From Perkinsus olseni (lineage: Eukaryota > Perkinsozoa > Perkinsida > Perkinsidae), in assembly GCA_013115135.1 (NCBI GenBank), contig JABANP010000020.1, forward strand, positions 62,001 through 126,000: a stretch of 64,000 nucleotides of DNA, read 5' to 3'. Shown one piece after another: positions 47,555-58,634 of the stretch (position 1 is the first letter of the stretch; each line of letters starts with the position of its first letter). A model generated the notes under the pieces. It ran no database searches. It was not told the DNA's origin and worked only from the letters and a program-made list of their open reading frames with translations. A program made the position numbers and the translations under genes.

Positions 47555-50489
47555 GTCAAGTCTGATGAGGGTCAGAGGACCCTGAAGAATCACTCTCGTC
47601 CTTCCGAGGTTCTCCTTGCTCAGCAAGGGACTGGGAGAGGGCGATTGCCATCAAAGTGTCATCATCCAGATACTCCTCTGGAGATTTCGTCCGCCTCCTT
47701 CGCCGACGTGATGAGCCCTGAATCGACCATACAGTGACGACGATGTACCTTTCCTGACCTGGCTTACCTCCGAGCCCGCGCCGTCCTCTGCCAGCTTCTT
47801 CGCTGCTTTTTGTTGCTCATAGAACAGTAGAAGAGCTGCCTGTTGCGCTGTATCCTTCCGCCCCTCCACCTTCACAGTCCTGCCCCCGCCTCTTCGGGCC
47901 CGCTTCTTCGGGCGGGCCGTAGATGCGGATGACGTCTCTGGAGAGGACCCCTCCGGGGACCCTTCCCGGCTACTAGTGGCTGCCTCATCCACCAATGTGG
48001 ATTTTCGAGCGGCGGCCTTCCGCTTGCGGCCTCCTTCGCTCGACGCTTCACTCGTGGATAGGCTCGGGTTACTAGAAGAAGTTCTTGAACTGGATGATGA
48101 CGAGGATCCCTCCACATCTGAATTCGCCTCGGCCTTCGACCGTCGCACGCTTTTAGCTCTCGGCTTGGCCTTCGCTTTCGGCTTTGGTTTTGCCTTCGCT
48201 TTTGCCTTCGCTTTTGCTTTCGCTTTCGCCTTCGCCCTTGGCTTCTTAACCCTCGGTGACCCGGACCCTCCGAAGCTTTACTCCCCGTCGCCGAAGAAGT
48301 TCCCATTCCCGACCGGTTGCCATCGGGTGGATGTGGTTGGAGTTCCTCTCCTGGTTTATGATCGACACTATGTTGGGTAGTCTGACCCCGAAGCATGAGA
48401 TTAACCTCGAGCTCTGGCTCGGGATCCCCCTGCTTCCAATTCACCAGCCGTCCATCTTCTAACGTCTCGTAGATTCGTCGATTCTCGTCATCGATATCAA
48501 ACGTGCCCCCGCCAGGGAGTAGTACACGATACACCGCCTAAAGATGACATAGTGATGAGAAGGCTGCTGCTATCCAGATGGCTCACGGTATCGTCCGGCC
48601 TCGGATCAACACTATCCGAGAAACGCTTCGTCATCTTCTTCCAGGCGCACCGAGCCTTCATACGGAATACCTCCTCCCTGAGGCTCTTCGGGGCTCCCAT
48701 CCCTCACATCTTTCACAGTAACTAAGTAGGTTGTTGGGCCTTGGGGCTTCCCAGGCTCTGACGGCCTCAACTCCACAGCAGGCTCTGTCGTTTTCCCCGC
48801 TAACGATTGACCAGCCTGGGCAGCCTCGGGAGGTGGCGGCGGGTCTGGTCCTTTGAGTGGAGGATTCGCTGCCGTCTCAGCGACTGGCTTCATTGAGTCC
48901 GCTGATGATTGGGCTGCCGGTTCGGTAGATTCTTGGCGAGGTGATGGTGGTGGAGCAATATCGAAGCCTAGAGGTTCCTCGTCCTCCACTGGCTTGTTGT
49001 CGGAGGATACATGCGGCGGCACGACAGACGACAGCTCCAAAGTATACTCACGAGAATCGGCCATGAGAGAGTAGGGATCCTCTTCATACCGCAACCTGAC
49101 CAACACCAAGCAACTCCGCGATGGAGCCTCACGGACCGTGAATAACACGGAAGCACTGGTCACTAACTCCGTAGTTTGGGATAGTACACAGCCCATCGTC
49201 ATTATAACCATCTCTACGTCGAATACTTACGAAGACACTAGCGTCCCTGCATCGACCCCAATAGCCTCGATATCAACAGCCTCGTCGGCATCCACACTCC
49301 TCCTCCACTCCACTAGTACGTCTCCAACAGTACCGGCCTCAGCGCAGCGAATAGTCCTTCGCACACCAGTACGCTTGTCTCGTACTCGGACAGTGAGAAG
49401 AGCTGGTGGCGATGGACGTATGACCGCAGTACTGCTGCCATCAGCGGCTACTCCCGTCAAGTATGCCCCTTCCACTAGACGACCGTCTATCCCTATTTCA
49501 CATGGGCCCTCATGACCAATCATCTTTAAGAAGTCAGACCGAGCAGGATTGGGACCGACAACGACTTGAGAGTGCACTCCTGTGAGCTCGTTGATGACCG
49601 CCAACTGCATACTACCATCAGCTGCTGTCGTCTGAGGTAATACGCCGTCACAATGGCGGTGCTCGACAAATGCTACCACTTAGGCTACCTTGGAGGTCCG
49701 CTCGGACTCCTCAGTTGGCATGGTCACATCCACCTCGATGCGGCAGAAGTGGCCGTCACCCATCACAACATGCTCTACTGCCGAGTCCATGTCCACCTCC
49801 TCTCTGTCCGGTAGAAGCAGGAAACGTATCCTAGCTCGACTCTGGCTAGGATATTTGGTGAGCCTAACCCGATGTCATTTCCACCTTCTCCCACCGTGAG
49901 CCACCACTACCATGCCTTCAGCATCCTAGACCACTTCACGGCCCCCGGGAGGGTAACATCAATCCTGTTGGTTTCAACATCCTTCTGCTGTAGAACAACA
50001 GAAACATTCATAGGGGTGGGTGGAGGCGATGGTCTATCACTCGCGGGAGGCAGGCCTTCTTCCCCACGTGCGCCCTCCGCAACCTGAGTATCATCATCCC
50101 GATAATCTCCGGGCAGAGAAAGGGCCCAGACCGCTAGTACCGTGGAATCCACGACTTCGTTCGAGTGCAATTCGAAACTCTTCGGGACAGCATAAACTGT
50201 CCTCGGCTCCGGTAGCTCGCCTGCCCTAGTCGACGGCGGCAACTCTTCTGTCTTTTCGGCATTTATCAACTTCACAGTATCCGGTGGGATCTGCGTATAG
50301 AGAGGATCCCCAAGCCATCCCGATGATGGTGATGACTATGACCTGTTGATGCTTGCACCATGATCGGAGTAATTTGTCCAACTTATGCTTAGGTTTCATC
50401 CTCACTGATACTTCATTATACGATCCTTCCTCCTCAGCCGGTGACACTACCCGAACTGTGAGAGTTCCCCCATCTTCACTTCCTCCCAT
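47555..50489 (-). CDS. Protein with repeated SUMO-like folds, Ala-Lys tail and C-terminal UIM
   Basis: I know no protein with this layout. Start MGGSEDGGTLTVRVVSP opens a beta-grasp-like unit (VSVRMKPKHKLDKLLRSWC). A second unit is MNVSVVLQQKDVETNRI, WSRMLKAW, then after an intron FLLLPDREEVDMDSAVEHVV with HFCRIEVDV, which follows the SUMO pattern of a loop and final strands. A third starts LLTVRVRDKRTGVRRTI, and a fourth and fifth are suggested by VLFTVREAPS and YLVTVKDVRDG. Pro-rich linkers separate them. Then come YRVLLPGGGTFDID, an alternating Ala-Lys run (48170-48260) as in linker histones, Ser-rich and basic nuclear-type stretches, and DDDTLMAIALSQSLAEQ, a good ubiquitin-interacting motif. 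Stop TGA at 47555. The exon junction before the UIM is GT-AG and in phase. Confidence 0.68.
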
Positions 50490-50718
50490 AATAGGGTACT
50501 ATATAAAATATGCTGCAGCAGCGACTGTTCTCCACCGCGAGATGCCCCTCATCACAATCACTCGACACAGGATCTCATTGCTGATGGAAATATTATCATT
50601 AAGACAGCAATCCCAAAGACTACGGAGTCTACCTAATTGCTACATCAACCGCAGCTGCAGTCAACCATTGTCTAACTAGGAAACGAAGCGTAGCTGAAAC
50701 TAGTCATATATAGTATTC

Positions 50719-50764
50719 AGTAGTAGTAGTAGTAGTAGTCATAGCGGTAGTAGTAGTAGTAGTA
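50719..50764. repeat. TAG trinucleotide microsatellite
   Basis: Two runs of (TAG)n, about 50719-50739 and 50747-50763, separated by a short unlike stretch, in the gap between the kinase 3' end and the SUMO-like gene 5' end. Confidence 0.8.
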
Positions 50765-50817
50765 CTGGTGGTGATGATGATAGTAAATGATGATAATAAT
50801 CATTAACATCATTGGCA

Positions 50818-51897
50818 TCACGGAGGGGTGAGACTTCGAGGGCTATGCAGAATCAAGGGTTGCTCCTCACAGTCGCAGTCGTCGAACCACGGATGATCGA
50901 GAGCCTCATCTACTGTCATCCTCTTACTCGGATCAACGCACATGAGCCCTTCCAATAAATCTAGTAGCTCTGTTGACATGAGCTGGGCCCTTTGCCAGCT
51001 AGTCAGTAGTTTAACCACTCCAAACTTCGCCACATAGCGAAACCGGGCATCAGCAACACTGGCTTGATTCCACGGCGGCGTACCAACCGTCATGATGAAT
51101 AGCATCACACCAACAGCAAAGAGATCAGCCGGGGCTCCCAAGTAGTGACCATGATACATTTCGGGGGCTCTGTAATAGGCCTTACCGGCCCTGCCCGAAT
51201 GGAGTAATGGCGTGTTAGGAGTGGGACCCTCAGGATTATTCAGTAACACAGCCTGACCGAAATCTATAACTCTAACTGAGCCATCATCGTGCAGAAGGGT
51301 ATTCTCTAAGGATATATCCCTATGTACTATACCATTGCAGTGCAGTGACTTCACTGCCCGCAAGACTTGCCAGGTGTACTTCTTAGCGACGGGCTCAGAG
51401 AACTGCTTGGCGTTGACAACATGATCGAAGAGCTCTCCTCCAGACGAATACTCCGACATAAAGTATGTAAACTCTTCATCTTGGTATATGCCAAAGGCTC
51501 GTGCAATAAACTCGCCTGATGTACAGGTAGCCAGATACCTTGATACGCCTATCTCGGTCATAGCATCCTCCAGCATCCTCGGGTCGAACTGTATTACATT
51601 AACATTAGGCATCTTCTTAACCACCACCGCCTTGCCTGTAGGAATATGTTCGTATAAGTAGACTTTGCCGTGGATAGCCGAGGCCAATTTCTGAACTTTG
51701 CGATACTCTTTCTCAGGGAAGGGCTCAAAGACCGCGTAAGACTTTAGCCTACGGGGATGACCAAGCCATTGTGGTATACAGCACCCGTCCGTTGCAGGAG
51801 GCGCTGATGAAGTTGAAGGTGTGTAGCTCCCGCAATTCTTACTACGCTGCTGCTGCTGCTGCTGTCCGCTAGTCCTCGAAGAGGTACCGTGCGTCAT
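50818..51897 (-). CDS. Serine/threonine protein kinase
   Basis: A rare single-exon gene of 359 codons. After a Gln/Ser-rich N-terminus (poly-Gln near residue 12) the kinase fold starts with a degenerate Gly loop (ASAIHGKVYLYEH) and the ATP Lys in AVVVKKMP. It continues with FMSEYSSGGELFDHV, the catalytic loop IVHRDISLENTLL, VIDFGQAVLL and the activation-segment end YYRAPEMYHG. VGVMLFIMTVGTPPW and SKRMTVDEALDHPWF close the C-lobe. HRDISLEN and DFG are intact, so it should be active. The family is CAMK-like in feel, but no regulatory domain is present. Substrate unknown. Confidence 0.95.
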   Translation of the reverse strand: MTHGTSSRTSGQQQQQQRSKNCGSYTPSTSSAPPATDGCCIPQWLGHPRRLKSYAVFEPFPEKEYRKVQKLASAIHGKVYLYEHIPTGKAVVVKKMPNVNVIQFDPRMLEDAMTEIGVSRYLATCTSGEFIARAFGIYQDEEFTYFMSEYSSGGELFDHVVNAKQFSEPVAKKYTWQVLRAVKSLHCNGIVHRDISLENTLLHDDGSVRVIDFGQAVLLNNPEGPTPNTPLLHSGRAGKAYYRAPEMYHGHYLGAPADLFAVGVMLFIMTVGTPPWNQASVADARFRYVAKFGVVKLLTSWQRAQLMSTELLDLLEGLMCVDPSKRMTVDEALDHPWFDDCDCEEQPLILHSPRSLTPP

Positions 51898-52198
51898 CTA
51901 CGAAAACACTGTGATGCAGGGCAGTGTGGCAGTTACCAGCTGGAAAGGGGTAAAGGCAATAATAGCAACAACCCCAAAAAACTAAAAGAGACCCTCTCTT
52001 CATTCGAGTTGGACAACGCAACAATCAGGTTGATCATGAGTACGACAGTAAGCACAATCAAGGGGGCACCTTAGAGGATCGGTCGTACCACGGTCTCAGA
52101 CTACCAACATGTACTCGTCTAGCATGGCAGCCTCTGCTGTGATGTGACAGGCAACTGAACTCCGGTACATCCCCCACCATACCCACTATACCCCGCTA
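51898..52198. other. Short spacer
   Basis: 300 bp between the kinase start and the 3' end of the next minus-strand gene; nothing recognised. Confidence 0.5.
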
Positions 52199-52843
52199 TT
52201 ACTTCTTCCTGAACCCAACGGTATGTAGTGTTCCTCTGTCGAAGTGATGATGAATGGGGTATCCGAAGGAGTACGGCCGGTCCCGAGGCAGCTCCTTGAA
52301 AACAGCTCTTGTTCGCGCTATTTGAACGCTACCTGACGCCGCGGAAAGATACTGTGAGTGAAGGCGAAGCGTGCTCGAAGAATATTCTCGGTACAGCGTG
52401 ACCACCAATGATAGTGACTTGATTACTATCTAGTCCTGCTATTGGCTTCTCCAGTCTACTCTCCGATACAGTACGGTCCAAGGCCGTAGAGCCTCTGGCG
52501 AACCTACATCACTGAAACACTAAAGTAGACCCTCAGGGCACGATGATTACCTCTCTGCCTCGGTGAACAGTCCCTCTCTCTGACCCTCCCCTGATACTGA
52601 AGGGAATGATGCAGAGAAATGCAACGACCCAGTAGAAGCCGTCCGACAAAGGTGCTCCTTCAGTGGAGTTATCCTGAAGGGCGGCGGCGGTCACACGACT
52701 GAGCGGTCGAGTGATGAACCAGCGGACTACCGGCGGCAGGGCTTGTACGAGCCAGCTGGTCGTGTAGTCCGGTGCCACTGAGCTCTAGATTGCAGTAGCT
52801 CTACCCCCGAAGGATCGGTCAAGGTACGGGATAGCCAGGCCAT
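52199..52843 (-). CDS. Hypothetical small membrane protein
   Basis: The ATG at 52843 gives MAWLS, joined by a 50-nt GT-AG intron to LAPDYTTSWLVQALPPVV, then RWFITRPLSRV and one hydrophobic helix, FYWVVAFLCIIPFSI. Further phase-compatible introns lead to SPEALRPWT, then LVVTLYREYSSSTLRL and a basic end, FKELPRDRPYSFGY to VGFRKK, with TAA at 52199. A C-terminal Lys-Lys could be an ER-retrieval or mitochondrial inner-membrane feature. I recognise no family. Confidence 0.45.
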
Positions 52844-52931
52844 GTCAAACTACTGGATAAGTGCCCCCACACACAACTTCTTCAATGAGAAGTCAATCAC
52901 TTGACGTAATTTGTGTTCGACGCGAAGCCCT

Positions 52932-53222
52932 TTAATACTCAACCCAGCCAGCGCCTTTGAGGCTTCCAAGCCCGTTAACGGATTCTGGGGTCGTCCCCAG
53001 CACCCCGCCCAACACGCAGAGAGCATCCCCAATATTTCTCCTGGATCGACGGGCCACAACACCCCATTCGGAAGGCGTAGACTGCGCGGTCGCTGTAGAT
53101 CGTGCGGATACGTGTACTGACCGCAGGAAGTCCTGTGCGGACACTTTACATGCTAGACGCCCGTCCATGGGTACGCTAGGATCACGAGAATCCCGTACAC
53201 ATCCCGAAACATAGTCCCTCAT
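52932..53222 (-). CDS. Uncertain ORF of 96 codons
   Basis: An ATG-initiated open frame, MRDYVSGCVRDSRDPSV to GAGWVEY. An equally long frame runs on the opposite strand, which reduces its value. No motif. The rest of 53223-53681 shows nothing recognisable. Confidence 0.2.
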   Translation of the reverse strand: MRDYVSGCVRDSRDPSVPMDGRLACKVSAQDFLRSVHVSARSTATAQSTPSEWGVVARRSRRNIGDALCVLGGVLGTTPESVNGLGSLKGAGWVEY

Positions 53223-53681
53223 AGCATATTTTCATCGCCTTCGGTGAAAACGATTAAATGAATGCCGAGTAAAGACTCTTTACTCATAATTCATTTGTCA
53301 ACCTACAAAGGCTGGTCACTGTCTTGCAGTTTGCATGAACTGCATCAACGTTATTGGCGCACGCCCAATAATCTTTTCTCGAGTCTCCGAGAGTGTTGTA
53401 TCAAGTTGAGTTGCGCTTAGTCGTTCAAGCGAGGGATCGTTTTAGAACGACTCCGAGCAACAGAACATGTCGGGGTCCGATAGAGCCAATACCAAGAAGC
53501 CAATATGCTTCGCTAACTCCAAGGGCAAACATGCTACGCAAACCAGCAAAGTGGACAGTTCACTTTGGACTGTCCGTTGAGCCGATCGATGCATAGATCA
53601 TCTTCAACACAACAAGATGATCCTCACACAGCGATTAACCGTAGTCGAATGAAATTAAATGTAAAAACAGTGGTCTCGACA

Positions 53682-56376
53682 TTAGGCAAGCGACTTGACG
53701 AAGAGCGTGCTAAGGAAACCAGCCACAGTGCTGGTGCCAACCAAACCCGTTACGCTACTCGCATGACTAGCTTCAGGTAGGGCAGTCTCCGCAATCATAG
53801 CAAGCATAGCACCCCCACCACAGCCTTCGATCATAGCAATCATCACCTCCCTTACTAGAGTAGTCTCATCCTCTGGGATAGGTGGGAAAATGAAGCTCCC
53901 CAGAGCTGCCCCGACAGCAGTCAAGATGACGATAGATGACCACATTATGAATACTCTAGTCCGGGACATCCCATATTGGAGCATGGTGGCTGAAGAGCTC
54001 ATGGCCTCCGGTAGGTTAGCCATGAAAACCCCAAAGACAAAAGTAATCACGCTGTTCAGTGAGCTGGTCGATACTAGTATTCCGATCACCAGAGACTCCG
54101 GTATACCATCAATGAGTATCCCCAACCAGACCACAGTGGCAGCATGACGTCTTGACTTGCCATCCGAGCAAACGCTAACAACTTCTTCATTGTCTAGTGC
54201 ATGGCCACTGGCTATATCGGAGTGCTTCGACAACGCCTCGGATGCTTCACTTGATTCATCGTCGCATACAGAAACCAAGTCATGAACATCCAAATGCGCC
54301 ACGGCCGCTACAGGGCTCATGTGTCGTACAATCTTCGAAATAGTATAGTCGTCATCTCCCCAAACGGCGGACATGTGCCTGGCCCCTGCCCCCGTAGTCG
54401 GGGTGGAGTGTGGTGTGGATATGACATTATCGACGAATGTTTGAGTGTACGAGCGTAGTCTGGGAGGGTCGTGAGGGACTGCCCTATCAAATGCTGTAGT
54501 CATTGACGGTCGGAGTACCGGCACCTCTGGAGATGGACCAGGCAGTTTCAGATCAATCAAACCAGGAAATACTACAGACGATGAACGGTGAAAGGTTGGG
54601 CGAGGGGTAGTGTTCGCGCCTGAAGCAACGACATACTCATCTCTTCGTAGATTCGGATCATACTTTCTTGTAAGCGACTAGACAGTCGTCTAGTGGCATA
54701 TTTCTCCATAGCTGCTCTTAGCGCCCCGTCGTGCTCCATCAGTCGATCCAGATCGTTCCGTTGCAACTGAGTAGGCATGGGCTCGATGAAGGGGCAGCTC
54801 TCGCCATTACTACCTTAAAGACCACCGTAGGCTTCGTAGCCGTCGCCACGGCCGCCACAGAGTGACCGTAAACCAAATGCTCAGTCCCAATGAGCTCGCT
54901 CACAGCGAACAGTATCCGTTCCCCGGTGGGATGCACAGGCACACCTTCGCCGGCAAAGTCGTGCTCGATGCCACCATGTCCGAGAGACGCTACTTCCGGG
55001 TCACTTTCGTACCATACTTCAATCTGACCCGATCAATGTCAAGAAAAGTGTCTATCAAGGGGCTATCACCTGGCCTAGGATGATAAGGTAGATCGGGCAG
55101 GTACGGTCGACTTCAAAGAATAAAACGTCTCCAATCCGCAGCTCGCACTGAGTCATTGCTGACACTAGCCGAGCCTGACAGAACTCGGAAGTGGCAATTA
55201 GACCCTGACAATTACTAGCTCACCAAAGTCTCTTCGGAACAATCGGCGAAAACCGTGCCCGGCTGGCTCAGCCTTGATACTGCACAGTTGGATACGAACT
55301 CTCGAACGCTATCCTTCTCGAGGAAGTAGCCGCTGAACCTAAACATGACACGAACTCACCACTACACCAGCCGGTGTGGTGATCTCACCTCAGCAGCCGG
55401 GAGTCGAAGTAGCTTAACCGGAGTCTGGGTAAGTGCTGTGGTAACTACTGGTACCCCGGTGCACAGAGTCATCTGCCCGAATATAGCATTAGGGCCCGCC
55501 ACACAAGTACCTGTAGCGATCATCCAGAATTCGTTAGATGAGACACAGCTCACTTTCAACCCCATCGTTGAAGCGTGTTGTGACCAACACTTCACCACTG
55601 ACGACGAAGAATAGTGGGAGAGTAGGCAGCGGCGCTCGTGGTCGCGTCGCATATTACCAGGGCCCCGGCACGGTAGCGGGAGCTTTCAAGCGACTGAGGA
55701 CAAAGGACAGTAGAGCTGAAGCGGGGGATAGGCTCCTGATGGTTACTTTGGCAAGATTATAAAGTTCGATATCCCGCAGTCCGCTAAGCATTGGTACTTG
55801 CTTTAACCTCCTCAATAGGCTTTCCATCATCTTCATCTTAACACGCATTACATACTGACTTATCATATTCTCATGGCGGTAGAAGCCACCACGATCATTC
55901 AGCATCTAAAACACCACTAAATGGAGACGATATGAACGTGCTCCCTCCAGTACCTTGTTAAGGAGCACGAATATCAGGCATCCTATGAGGGCTCCAGCGA
56001 TCAATGAATAGATAACTCTCTTGTCATCCGTAGCATGCAGTACATGTCCGAATAGCTCAATGCTGAGGGCCTCGAGCAGAGACCCAGACCCAAACGCTAG
56101 AAGTATGCTAGATACACGCTGGCCCGGAGGCCAGAATATGGCTATGGTTGAGCCAATGGGTAGGGAGATAGCCGACAGAGCAGCCCAGCCCACAGCCTTC
56201 AACACATTCAATGCGGTAGAGTCTTCGACTTCATCCTCAGCTACAGTCGTTAATAGTACTCTTGGACTCTCTTGAGCCTCATGAGCACGCACTGACAGCG
56301 AGATTAGCAGCAGTAGGAGACCTAGCCCGAACCAGCTCCGGTCCAGCCCGGCCGTCTTCCCATGGAGATGTTTCAT
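53682..56376 (-). CDS. ZIP-like transporter with two inserted cyclic-nucleotide-binding domains
   Basis: Start MKHLHGKTAGLDRSWF leads to a signal-type helix, then helices VGWAALSAISLPIGSTIA, SILLAFGSGSLLEALSIEL and LIAGALIGCLIFVLLN. A soluble part follows with two cNMP-binding-like units. One has LRRLKQVPMLSGLRDIEL, FFVVSGEVLVTTRF and GPNAIFGQMTLCTGVP. The other has RIGDVLFFEVDRT, GEGVPVHPTGERILFAVSEL and HSVAAVATATKPTVV. After a linker come the remaining helices, WLGILIDGIPESLVIGILV, FMANLPEAMSSSATM and MLAMIAETALPEA. DGIPES and NLPEA sit where ZIP metal sites (HNxPEG, HEIPHE) lie, but the His residues are absent. It may be a regulated divalent-cation carrier. Exon joints near 55906 are unresolved. 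Confidence 0.75.
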
Positions 56377-56659
56377 GACGGGGCTACCGCATGAACATAA
56401 GTAAAAAACTCGATAGCGTCATCTTTCCGAGATATTGAATTAAAGCACGTTGATCGAGGTTCCGCTCTAGCGATCAGGGCAGGAGACACAGAAATTTGAA
56501 GCCTTTCACTCTCCCCAACGAGCGTCGGCGTGTGTACGCAGGCGCGTGACTTTGAATTCTGGGGCCCAAAATTCAAATACTTCGCCGAGCCTGGGCGCGC
56601 GCGTATGTACAGCGCACGGTTTCTACTTGTTCTCAGACCACAAGGTTTTGCGGTATCTG

Positions 56660-58456
56660 TTCGGGGCTGTATCTACCCACTCCGAAGATGAGGAGGAGAA
56701 GTCAGATAATGATGATAGCGGGACGATTACGATAGACGAGGCCATAGAGGCTGCTGACGGCTTCGGAAGGTAGCACTGTTCCCCTTCCGTTGTGGATCGT
56801 TCTGGAAAGGCATAGCCCTTTTTGAGGCCTCACGTCCTCTTCTATTCAGATATCAAAAGCGTGTCACAGCAACCATGGGGATGGCTTGGGTTATCTTCGG
56901 TGCTGTTATGATAAGCACTGTGTTCACCACCATGAGCCCCGATGCAGACGTTAACTTCACGTCAGTTCTCGATGAAGTAGGTTGGCTCGCGATGGTGGTT
57001 GGCTTCGCAACTCTCACAGTCCATCCTTATCCCCTCAGTTCCCTACCGAGTGGCACAGTGTCCTGCGGTCAGCCCCGTTCGTTGGGTCAATGGTTGGCAC
57101 ACCCCTTTGGGGCTTCGTCGCCGATCGCCTAGGTCGCAAGCCGGCAGTGGTCTCGGCCTCGGCATTGTGCGGTGTTTTCATGGCTGGTAAATAGTCCATT
57201 TACCCTGCAACACAAAGCCCTTCTCTGTTCCAAGGTGCTGCCATCAGCTTCGGTACCGTCTCTTTCTGGATATGTACCTTTTTCTCTGGCCTCTTCTCCA
57301 GCGGCTTGGGGCTGGTGTCTTTCATCTTGGCTAGTGAGGTTTGGGGGCAGCGGGCCAGAACGACGACAGGAAATGCTTTTCACATGTGAGATGCCCCACC
57401 TGCCTGTCGCTGGCATGCCTCTCTCTCAGGTGCTTCACCGTGGGTATGCTCTTCTGTATCACCTCAGCGTACACTCTGCTGTCCTGGCGGTTGGTATGCA
57501 TAGCTATATCGTTTCTATCACTCCCCACATGCATCGCCACCATACTCACCTGTCAGGAGTCCCCAAGGTGAGGCTCGTGCCTGGCATACTGAGGTACTCA
57601 CCTTCTTAGGTGGTTATTAACGAATGGGAGGAAGGCTGAAGCTGAGCATGTCATGAACTATCTTGCGCGGTTCAACGCATCCTCGACGTCAAGCGTGAAG
57701 GCCATCAGACTCCGTCCTGCGGATAATGCCTCAGCTTCACCTGAGAGGGGATGCTTGTCCCAGCTAACCTCCCTATGCTCATATCATCATCTCCGTCGTA
57801 CTACCCTGTTGTTGATGTTCATGTGGTTCGCCACTGGCTTCGCTTATTACGGTATCAACATGACAGCGGAGCACATCGGCAGCTCTGTGTATATTACCTC
57901 TACCATCTCTGCTATTGCCGAGATCCCTGGTTTTGTATCGTCTATGTACGTGCTAGGTTTGGGCCGATCTAAAGGATCGGCAGTTTTTTTCTTGATGTTA
58001 GCCACTGCAGGTTACGCCTGTATCCTTACAACCCCGGACTCTGCTCTCCAGACCTTGGTTGTAATGGTTGGCAAGGGCGCCTCATGCGGTTGCTTTGCAG
58101 CTGTCTACCTACTCTCAGCTGAGCTTTTCCCTACGAGCGTTAGAAATAGCGCTACCGGTATATCCTCCTTATGCGCTCGCCTAGCTGCTGCAATGGCCCC
58201 TGGAACGGTCGAGATGCTCACTCCAATATCGTCAGCCCTACCCTTGGTGGTGTTCGGCAGCACGGCTCTTCTCGGTGGCATCGCCGCGCTATGGGGTATT
58301 CGTGAAACCTTAGAACAGCCTATCTGTGAGACCGTGGGTGAGTTCGAAGCAATCGAGGCTACGTACTGGTCTCGTCGGTCTAGACGAGCCACTGATCGCT
58401 CCGACGTTTCCGACGACCGGAGCGTCGAATTAGAGGAGATGAACGATGCCATATAA
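56660..58456 (+). CDS. MFS transporter (SLC22/SV2-like)
   Basis: Exons give a charged N-terminus HSEDEEEKSDNDDSG, then TIDEAIEAADGFGR joined to YQKRVTATMGMAWVIF, the usual start of SV2/organic-ion carriers. The loop-2 signature follows as VGTPLWGFVADRLGRKP. Later come SWRLVCIAISFLSLP, TCQESPRWLLTNGR, FMWFATGFAYYGINM and VYLLSAELFPTSVRNSATG, a hallmark of this group. The acidic tail ends LEEMNDAI at 58456. Twelve helices are plausible. No in-frame ATG was found for the first exon, so the true 5' end is open. Substrate cannot be told. Confidence 0.87.
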
Positions 58457-58634
58457 GGCTATGATAGCAGTAGATTTTACTTATTTCTTACCAAGCTTGC
58501 GTGCATATTTGTTTCATCTTGCTGTCCTGTATTGACTCTCATTGAGCCTTGTACTGTCTCCATCTCGTTGCGGAGCAGGGTTAGTTCTTCAATGGGGGAG
58601 GCTTGTCTTGGCAGTGCCGCGTCTTCTCGCTTGC

